A stretch of 64,000 bases of DNA from Hymenobacter sediminicola. GTDB lineage: Bacteria; Bacteroidota; Bacteroidia; Cytophagales; Hymenobacteraceae. Both the position numbers and the translations under genes were made by a program. Below the pieces are notes generated by a model. The model did not search any database. It saw only the letters and a program-made list of their open reading frames with translations, and was not told where the DNA came from. The DNA is taken from the NCBI RefSeq assembly GCF_014250515.1, contig NZ_CP060202.1:2849001-2913000 (forward strand), written 5' to 3'. Shown here in pieces: positions 58,671 through 64,000 of this stretch. Each line of letters begins with the position of its first letter. The stretch's first letter is position 1.

Positions 58671-58763
58671 AGATGGTTAGGTTGGATACTGAGTTGGGGA
58701 GCTGAAAGCAGGGCCAAAGCGTTGCAGCGCTCCAGCCTTGCCTGGCTCTCAACTCTCACGATT

Positions 58764-58771
58764 CAAACCTA
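58764..58771 (-). promoter_or_regulatory. Bacteroidota -7 box for the kelch/DUF4270 operon
   Basis: TAGGTTTG on the minus strand, a perfect TAnnTTTG match, 93 bases before the kelch gene ATG. Confidence 0.5.
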
Positions 58772-58879
58772 CCCTCCCCTTTCGGCGGCTACCAGCACAG
58801 TCGGCCATTGCCCGCATTCCCTAGACAGTCGGCCTGATTTAGCCGGTCGGTCTAAGCGTTTCGATAGGGCCAGAAACAC

Positions 58880-58908
58880 AGCAAGCGGCCCATTTTGGGC
58901 CGCTTGCT
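58880..58908 (-). terminator. Intrinsic terminator of the LytS/LytTR operon
   Basis: A 13-bp stem (58880-58892 with 58896-58908) followed on the minus strand by GTGTTTC, 20 bases after the LytTR stop. Confidence 0.6.
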
Positions 58909-58929
58909 ATGCAAATTCATCCTTTACAG

Positions 58930-59679
58930 TCAGGTCCAGCGGCTCAGAAACTGCAGGAAAGCTTCTTTGTACTGGTCACTCACGGCAATGGTGGCCGGGC
59001 CAATCTGCACCGTCAGGCGTCGCACCGATTCTATCTTGTCGAGGGCCACAATGAACGAGCGGTGAATGCGCATGAAGCGCCGGGCGGGCAGCTTCTCTTC
59101 GATGGACTTCAGACTCATCAGCGACAAGAGCGGCCGTGGGGCGCTGTGCAGATGCACTTTCACATAGTCCTTCAGGCCCTCTACATACAGAATGTCGCTC
59201 AGGGCCACTTTCACCAACTGGTACTCTACTTTCAGGAACAGAAACTCCTCTTCTGCGGCGGCAGGAGCCGGCACGGGTGCCGCTACGCTTTGGCCCCGCT
59301 CGGCGTAGGCACGGGCCTTGGTGGCAGCCCGCAAAAACTCTTCGTAGTTGAACGGCTTTACCAGATAATCCAGCGCATCTACGCGGTAGCCATCCAGCGC
59401 ATATTGGTTGAAAGCTGTGGTGAAGATGATGCGAGGTCCGGTGCCAGGCTGCCCTCGGTCCAGCGTGCGCGCCAGTTCCATGCCATTGAGGTCGGGCATC
59501 TGGATATCCAGGAAAATCAGGTCTACCCCGCCCGGGTGTTCGTGGAGGCCTTGCAGAGCCTCTACGCCACTGCTGTAGCGCCCTACCAGGTTGAGGAAAG
59601 GAGTTTTTTCGATAAACGAGCAGGCCAGGCCCAGCGCCAGCGGCTCATCATCAACGGCTATACAGTTCAGAACGGTCAT
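58930..59679 (-). CDS. LytTR-family response regulator
   Basis: A 249-aa AlgR/LytR-type regulator with an N-terminal receiver (phospho-acceptor Asp58 in FLDIQMPDLNG) and a C-terminal LytTR DNA-binding domain (about 150-249; LPARRFMRIHRSFIVALDKI and SDQYKEAFLQFLSRW). It overlaps the upstream kinase gene by four bases (ATGA), so the two are one operon and a cognate pair. Targets are unknown. Confidence 0.95.
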   Translation of the reverse strand: MTVLNCIAVDDEPLALGLACSFIEKTPFLNLVGRYSSGVEALQGLHEHPGGVDLIFLDIQMPDLNGMELARTLDRGQPGTGPRIIFTTAFNQYALDGYRVDALDYLVKPFNYEEFLRAATKARAYAERGQSVAAPVPAPAAAEEEFLFLKVEYQLVKVALSDILYVEGLKDYVKVHLHSAPRPLLSLMSLKSIEEKLPARRFMRIHRSFIVALDKIESVRRLTVQIGPATIAVSDQYKEAFLQFLSRWT

Positions 59680-60794
59680 GCGAAGGGGGCTACGGACAGC
59701 GTAAGATGCACCCGGAATTCTGGGTCGGGAGCAGAAGGGTCGGTGACAAGCAGCGTGTAGCGGCCGGCATACAGCAAATCGAGACGGCGGCGCGTGTTTA
59801 CCAACCCAATGCCGTTGCTTTCTTCGAGGCTGGCCACAGGCGTAGCAAAGCGCGAGTTGCGGACCTCCAGTTCCAGCACTTCGCTGGTTGGCTGCCGCAC
59901 GGCTATACGGATGTGGCTCGCCTCTGTAGCGCTAACGCCGTGCTTAAAGGCATTTTCCACGAAAGGCAGCAGTACCATAGGCGCTACCGGCACTTCCTGT
60001 ACGGGCTCCGGCAGCTCCAGCGTCACTTCCACCTTGTCGGTGAGGCGCAGGCGCATAAGCGTCACGTAGTCCTGCAAAAACGCAATTTCCTTGCTCAGCG
60101 GCGTGGTGCCGGCCGTGGTATCATAGAGTACGTAGCGCATCATGCGCGAGAGGGTGTGCAACGCCACGCGGGCAGCATCACCATCCAGTAAAGTCAGCGC
60201 GTAGATGTTGTTGAGGGTGTTGAAGAAGAAGTGCGGATTGATCTGAGCTTTCAGAAACGACAGTTCGGAGCTTACCTTCTGCTGCTCCAGCTCCTGCCGC
60301 TGCCTGGCATCGTGCTGCCACTTCTGCACTGCCGTAATGCTGGTGCTGATGCCCAGCACCAGCAATGTCATCAGCATACTCATGGCATCGAAACGCCGGC
60401 GCGGTCCGCCCCCGGGTCCACCAGGACCACCGAAGCCGCCGGGACGCCGCGGCCCCTGCCCCTGATGCAGGGCCTGATCCATCAGGGCCTGCAGATTCAG
60501 CCACGACTCAAGGGCCTGAGTAAGCAGCGTAACCGCTACGGCCGTTCCGAGCACCACCACCACAAACCACCCGGCGTGCCCCCGAAATAGTAGCCGCGGG
60601 ACGCTCACGCGAGCCGTGAAGTAGAACGCGGCTACCCACATAGCAAACACCAGCGCCTGCTTCACCCAGAACTGGGGCGGCAGCACCACGCGTCCGGCAA
60701 ACGGCTGAAACAGTAGCAGCGTCAGGCCGAATACGCCCCACAACAGCACGTGAATCAGAGGAGTGAGAATACGCCGAAACGAAAATGAAACCAT
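59676..60794 (-). CDS. LytS-type membrane histidine kinase
   Basis: A 372-aa sensor with about four membrane helices (residues 10-150). A Gly/Pro/Arg-rich segment (about 118-145; RRPGGFGGPGGPGGG) sits between the last two helices. The HisKA_LytS signature has His188 in KAQINPHFFFNTLNNIYALT, followed by an HATPase_c with LLPFVENAFKHGV and SNGIGLVNTRRRLDLLYAGR. It is the partner of the downstream LytTR regulator. The Gly/Pro loop is unusual and may face the periplasm or cytoplasm. A -7 box lies 25 bases upstream. Confidence 0.93.
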   Translation of the reverse strand: MVSFSFRRILTPLIHVLLWGVFGLTLLLFQPFAGRVVLPPQFWVKQALVFAMWVAAFYFTARVSVPRLLFRGHAGWFVVVVLGTAVAVTLLTQALESWLNLQALMDQALHQGQGPRRPGGFGGPGGPGGGPRRRFDAMSMLMTLLVLGISTSITAVQKWQHDARQRQELEQQKVSSELSFLKAQINPHFFFNTLNNIYALTLLDGDAARVALHTLSRMMRYVLYDTTAGTTPLSKEIAFLQDYVTLMRLRLTDKVEVTLELPEPVQEVPVAPMVLLPFVENAFKHGVSATEASHIRIAVRQPTSEVLELEVRNSRFATPVASLEESNGIGLVNTRRRLDLLYAGRYTLLVTDPSAPDPEFRVHLTLSVAPFA

Positions 60795-61116
60795 CAGGCA
60801 AGTGGTAAAAGAGGAAGTACAAACCTAACCTATGCCGCCGCCCCAAACCAGCCCGCCCGACTGCCCGCCAGAATCTATCGACCGGCCCGGAGCTTTCATC
60901 GGCCAACTGGTGTGCGCCCTCCCAAAGCCGGAAAACAGAGTTGGTCGGGGTTTCCGGTGGGTTGGTCGGCGTGTTGCGGTAAGGCGGTCTAGCACATTTC
61001 GATACCGGCCGTTTCGGCTGCAGGTTTGCACTACCGCTGGCAGCTACCGGACGCCGCATTTCTTGGGCGAAACCCGGCGCTACAACTCATTTTTTTCTCC
61101 TGTAATCTCATTTATC
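60795..61116. other. Gene-free spacer between the LytS gene and the repeat protein gene
   Basis: 322 bases without a supported gene. It contains the LytS-gene -7 box at 60820-60827 on the minus strand and AT-rich sequence just before the repeat protein start at 61117. The long open frame through it has no protein-like character. No other structure stood out. Confidence 0.5.
60820..60827 (-). promoter_or_regulatory. Bacteroidota -7 box for the LytS/LytTR operon
   Basis: TAGGTTTG on the minus strand, a perfect TAnnTTTG match, 25 bases before the kinase ATG. The same octamer is used at 58764-58771 for the kelch/DUF4270 operon. Confidence 0.55.
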
Positions 61117-61560
61117 ATGAAAAACGCACTCCTTTCCCTCGCCACTGCTTTGCTGCTGACTACCGCTGCAACTGCCGCTCCGCACCAAGCCAGCCCCGGC
61201 CAGGACATTGCCCGCCGCGACGACCGCAAAGACAAAGATTTCAACTACGGCTACGACAAGAAGCACAAAGTAACGGCCGAGGAAAAAGCCCGCTGGGAAG
61301 CAGCGCACAAGACCGGCCAGCAACCTGCCAACCGTCCGGCCGCCGACAAAAACCGCCAACTAACGGCCGAAGAAAAGGCCCGCTGGGAAGCCCGTAAAAA
61401 TGCGTCGAAGGCTGATAAGAAGGGTGACCGAAAAGACGGCAAAGACTTCAACTACGGCTACGAAAAGAACCACAAAGTGACTGCCGAAGAGAAGGCCCGC
61501 TGGGATGAAGCGCATAAGAATGAGCGCCGCGACGGAAACCGCAACGACGACCGTCGCTAA
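61117..61560 (+). CDS. Secreted, highly charged repeat protein
   Basis: A 147-aa protein with a signal peptide (MKNALLSLATALLLTTAATA, cleaved near APHQ) and a mature part made of charged repeats. The unit KDFNYGYDKKHKVTAEEKAR plus WEAAHK occurs at about residues 40-65 and again, slightly changed, at 109-134, and a shorter QLTAEEKARWEARK unit lies at 81-94. The Arg/Asp/Lys-rich tail ends in RRDGNRNDDRR. No known family was recognised. It is followed by a strong bidirectional terminator before the convergent MarR gene. The ATG at 61117 gives the signal peptide; upstream extension of the frame to 60832 is rejected. Confidence 0.7.
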   Translation: MKNALLSLATALLLTTAATAAPHQASPGQDIARRDDRKDKDFNYGYDKKHKVTAEEKARWEAAHKTGQQPANRPAADKNRQLTAEEKARWEARKNASKADKKGDRKDGKDFNYGYEKNHKVTAEEKARWDEAHKNERRDGNRNDDRR

Positions 61561-61571
61561 CCATTACGCTA

Positions 61572-61619
61572 AGAACAGAAACCCCCGCTTTCCTTATGGA
61601 AAGCGGGGGTTTCTGTTCT
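61572..61619. terminator. Bidirectional intrinsic terminator
   Basis: A perfect 22-bp stem (61572-61593 with 61598-61619), loop TTAT, between the convergent repeat protein and MarR genes. Confidence 0.88.
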
Positions 61620-61663
61620 ATAGCCAGCTACCCTGCTTTCTAGGAGCCGCAAAGCGGGGCGCG

Positions 61664-62338
61664 CTATGCAGCTGGAGTATCATCCGGCAGATGCTGCAGC
61701 AGGTCGGAGAAACTGCCGGCGCGGCCCCCCTGGAAAATGGGCAGATGGAAGGCATCGAGCTTTTGCAGCAGGTACAGTAGCTGAATTCGCTCAGCGCGGG
61801 TCAGGTCGCCGGCAATCAGCTGGGAGGCTTGGCCCATTGGCCCGAAAACCTGCCCAAGTACCGCGCCACCCGCCTCCGTAATGGTGAGAAGTTTACTGCG
61901 CCGGTCGGTGGCATGGGGCTGTTCGGCTACCAGCCCGCGGGCTAGCAACCGCTTAATGACTTCCGTGCCAGTGGCCTTTTCGTGGATATTGCGCGCAATC
62001 AGCTCGGTTTTCGAAATTGGCTGGTGCCCCATTACGGTGGCCAGATAGGCGAAATCGTCGGGGGTGAGCAGTGGCGTGCCCGCCAGCCCCAGCCGGATAT
62101 AAGAGCGGGCGTAGCGAGTAAGAAAGATGAGCAGCTTACCGATTTCCGCTTCCGGCGGCATAGACGGCACAGTAGCTGGTGCAGATGGCCCGCGCGGCTC
62201 CGGCGGCGCCGCAGTTCGGCCGTAGAGCCAAGCAGCAAAGCCAGCCAAATTAGGGGCAGAACTGCCTGTCCCTCCCCGGCCCAGCTCCTCGAACTGTTCT
62301 AACTGCTCCAGAAGCTGCTTTAATAAGGTATAAGCCAT
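61664..62338 (-). CDS. MarR family transcriptional regulator
   Basis: A 224-aa regulator. The C-terminal winged helix (about residues 90-190) has LLTPDDFAYLATVMGHQPIS, KTELIARNIHEKATGTEVIK and RLLARGLVAEQPHATDRRSK; the N-terminal part is a Gly/Pro-rich extension and a helix. It is larger than a plain MarR protein, so the N-terminal part may be an added sensor or dimerisation region. Divergent from the TonB receptor gene with an inverted repeat between them (62370-62387). The ATG at 62338 is preferred over a TTG at 62347. Confidence 0.85.
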   Translation of the reverse strand: MAYTLLKQLLEQLEQFEELGRGGTGSSAPNLAGFAAWLYGRTAAPPEPRGPSAPATVPSMPPEAEIGKLLIFLTRYARSYIRLGLAGTPLLTPDDFAYLATVMGHQPISKTELIARNIHEKATGTEVIKRLLARGLVAEQPHATDRRSKLLTITEAGGAVLGQVFGPMGQASQLIAGDLTRAERIQLLYLLQKLDAFHLPIFQGGRAGSFSDLLQHLPDDTPAA

Positions 62339-62369
62339 GAAAAGCAAAGTAAAACAAGATACCTGAATG

Positions 62370-62387
62370 AAGTATGAAAAAATACTT
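62370..62387. promoter_or_regulatory. Inverted repeat between the MarR and TonB-receptor genes
   Basis: AAGTAT-GAAAAA-ATACTT in an AT-rich spacer between the divergent MarR and receptor genes, a candidate MarR operator. A wider dyad AAAGTAAAA/TTTTACTTT (62346-62354 with 62387-62395) overlaps it. Binding is inferred. Confidence 0.4.
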
Positions 62388-62450
62388 TTTACTTTTTAAA
62401 ACATACTAATACGGTCTATGTTCGTACGATACCCAACTAAATTCGCGGTT

Positions 62451-64000
62451 ATGCTGCTTCGCTACCTCCTTGCGTTTCTTCTTCTAATTGTGGCTTCCGG
62501 GCCGGTGCAAGCACAAAGCACCGGTGTACTCAGCGGTACCGTGCGCGACCGGAACACGCAGCAACAGCTGCCCGGCGTGACGGTGGCGCTGGAAGGCACT
62601 AGCCTAGGCACCGCCACTGACGAGCAGGGCCGCTTCCGCCTCACTGGTATCCCCACGGGTAGCTACAACGTGCGCGTGTCTTTCATTGGGTATGAGCCGC
62701 TGTTGCGGGCCAACGTGAGCATCACTTCCGGCAACTCCAACATCGTGAGCCTGGAGTTGGTACCGTCGGCGCAGGCGCTGGGTGAGGTACAGGTAACGGC
62801 CAACCGCGCCATTCGGGTGGCTACGCCCGAAACTCCGCTGAGTGTGCAGCGCCTGAACGTGGAGGAAATCAAGAGCAACCCCGGCGGCAACTTCGATATT
62901 TCTCGGGTGGTGCAAGTGCTGCCCGGCGTGGGTGGCGGCGGCACCAGCGGCACGGCTGGCTTCCGCAACGACATCATTATCCGGGGCGGCGCCCCCAACG
63001 AAAACGTGTATTACCTCGACGGCATTGAAGTGCCAGTCATCAACCACTTCCAGACCCAGGGCAGCGCCGGCGGGCCTACGGGCATGCTGAACGTGAGCTT
63101 TATTGAGGATGTAACGCTGAGCTCCTCGGCCTTTGAAGCGCGCTACGACAACACCCTGAGCAGCGTGCTGCAGTTCCGGCAACGCGACGGCAACCCCGAC
63201 CGGGTGCAGGGCAATGTGCGGTTGAGTGGTACCGAGGTGGCGGGCACGCTGGAAGGTCCGCTGGCCAAAAACACCACGTTTCTGGCTTCGGTCCGCCGCT
63301 CCTACCTGCAACTACTATTTCAGGCCATCGACCTACCCATTCGGCCCAACTATTGGGACGCGCAATTCAAAGTCACCACCAAACTCTCGCCCAAAACCAC
63401 CATCACGGCCCTGGGCCTGGGGGCGCTGGACCACTTCGAGGTAGCCGTGCCCAAGAAGTCGTCGTTGGAGAAAGAGTACATTCTGCGCAACACGCCCTCC
63501 ATCGACCAGTGGAACTACACGGTGGGCGTGTCGCTGCGGCAGCTGTTGGAACGCGGCTACCTGAACGTGGCGCTGAGCCGCACGCAGCTCGACAACCAGG
63601 TAAATCGGTTTGAAGGCGGCGCCGAGTTCAGCAACGACGAGAGCCGCCGCAACCTGCTCACCCGCTCGGGCGAGACAGAAAACAAGCTACGCGTGGATGT
63701 AAACCGGGCGGCGGGCAAGTGGCAGTATGCTTACGGGGCCGTGGGCCAGTGGATTACGTTCGACAGCCGCTACTTTAACCGTTTGCGCCGCGAAGTGCTC
63801 AACCCCGACGGCACGGTGCAGCAGCCGGCCGTGGATGTGCGCTTTCAGTCCGACCTAAGCTTTGCCCGCTTCGGGGCGTTTGCCCAGGTCACGCGCCCTT
63901 TCCTGCCCGACGACCGGCTCACGCTTTCGGCTGGTGTGCGCGCCGATGGCAACTCCTTCACCGAGGACGGCGCCAACCTGCTGCGCACCATCTCGCCCCG
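62451..64000 (+). CDS. TonB-dependent receptor, N-terminal part
   Basis: The gene runs off the right edge; 516 codons are seen. The ATG at 62451 opens a signal peptide (MLLRYLLAFLLLIVASGPV, cut near QAQ), then a CarboxypepD_reg domain (GVLSGTVRDRNTQQQLPGVT through GRFRLTGIPTGSYNVRVSF). The plug domain (FDISRVVQVLPGVGGGGTSG, then FRNDIIIRGGAPNENVYYLD) and the start of the beta-barrel follow. It imports a large or scarce substrate across the outer membrane with TonB energy; the ligand is unknown. An in-frame ATG at 62418 is less likely because TATGTTCG at 62417-62424 resembles a -7 box. A divergent MarR gene could regulate it. Confidence 0.92.
   Translation, partial: MLLRYLLAFLLLIVASGPVQAQSTGVLSGTVRDRNTQQQLPGVTVALEGTSLGTATDEQGRFRLTGIPTGSYNVRVSFIGYEPLLRANVSITSGNSNIVSLELVPSAQALGEVQVTANRAIRVATPETPLSVQRLNVEEIKSNPGGNFDISRVVQVLPGVGGGGTSGTAGFRNDIIIRGGAPNENVYYLDGIEVPVINHFQTQGSAGGPTGMLNVSFIEDVTLSSSAFEARYDNTLSSVLQFRQRDGNPDRVQGNVRLSGTEVAGTLEGPLAKNTTFLASVRRSYLQLLFQAIDLPIRPNYWDAQFKVTTKLSPKTTITALGLGALDHFEVAVPKKSSLEKEYILRNTPSIDQWNYTVGVSLRQLLERGYLNVALSRTQLDNQVNRFEGGAEFSNDESRRNLLTRSGETENKLRVDVNRAAGKWQYAYGAVGQWITFDSRYFNRLRREVLNPDGTVQQPAVDVRFQSDLSFARFGAFAQVTRPFLPDDRLTLSAGVRADGNSFTEDGANLLRTISP

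Noticed and set aside
1..64000. tRNA, rRNA, IS element, prophage and CRISPR search by eye
   Set aside because: No clear tRNA T-arm or cloverleaf, transposase, phage gene or regularly spaced direct repeat was seen; short elements could be missed without a computed scan.

Overview
This window looks like chromosomal DNA of a member of the Bacteroidota, most likely the Cytophagales and close to Hymenobacter. The G+C content is high for the phylum (by eye near 60%). The encoded families are typical of the group: DUF4270, DUF2851, DUF1573, a fused alpha/beta 2-oxo acid dehydrogenase E1, a LuxE-like acyl-protein synthetase, a UMF1-type MFS protein and CarboxypepD_reg/TonB receptors. Purine-rich ribosome binding sites are mostly missing, and many genes have a TAnnTTTG box, the Bacteroidota -7 promoter element, just upstream. 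No insertion sequence, prophage, CRISPR array, rRNA or tRNA was seen. One RNA gene, rnpB, is clear.

Layout. 1-5.8 kb: start of an outer-membrane beta-barrel receptor (minus strand, cut by the window edge), valS, then a nitrilase-superfamily amidohydrolase followed by a PP-loop sugar amidotransferase-like protein. 5.9-8 kb: a dicluster ferredoxin divergent from a LuxC-like acyl-CoA reductase, and a small hypothetical. 8.1-20.7 kb, almost all minus strand: nucleoside phosphorylase, trhO, a PglD-type acyltransferase, two polytopic membrane proteins, DUF2851, lolA, ftsK and xerD. 20.8-24.1 kb: aroQ, an aminotransferase, MarC, rnhA and rnpB. 24.2-29.2 kb: a secreted GH5-like hydrolase and a GH2 lipoprotein in one operon. 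29.3-32.9 kb: a sigma-54-type regulator without a DNA-binding domain, a DUF421 protein, a LuxE-like synthetase and a lipoprotein. 32.9-40.5 kb: fused E1, DUF1573, ald, a SUKH-like protein and an LTA-synthase-like sulfatase-fold enzyme. 40.5-46.7 kb: a PAS histidine kinase with its receiver protein, an HsdR-N-like nuclease-fold protein, AMP nucleosidase behind a hairpin-rich leader, and an amidohydrolase lipoprotein. 46.8-54.9 kb: DinB, MFS and a five-gene periplasmic molybdo-hydroxylase operon (2Fe-2S, FAD/4Fe-4S and molybdopterin subunits, XdhC, MocA). 55-64 kb: TetR, kelch and DUF4270 lipoproteins, a LytS/LytTR pair, a repeat-bearing secreted protein, MarR, and the start of a TonB receptor.

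Functional links: LuxC-like, ferredoxin and LuxE-like proteins could form a fatty-acid reductase route without luciferase. The nitrilase and PP-loop pair could be a two-subunit glutamine-dependent amidotransferase. The PaoABC-like operon carries its own cofactor-handling genes. ftsK, xerD and lolA are cell-division and envelope housekeeping genes.

No unmistakably new system is evident. The strongest candidates are the structured, terminator-bearing leader upstream of amn (43.4-43.6 kb), the nitrilase/PP-loop pair, the regulator lacking an HTH, the swapped thiamine-motif residues in the E1 fusion, and degenerate inverted word repeats in some intergenic regions. All are sequence-reading inferences without database support.
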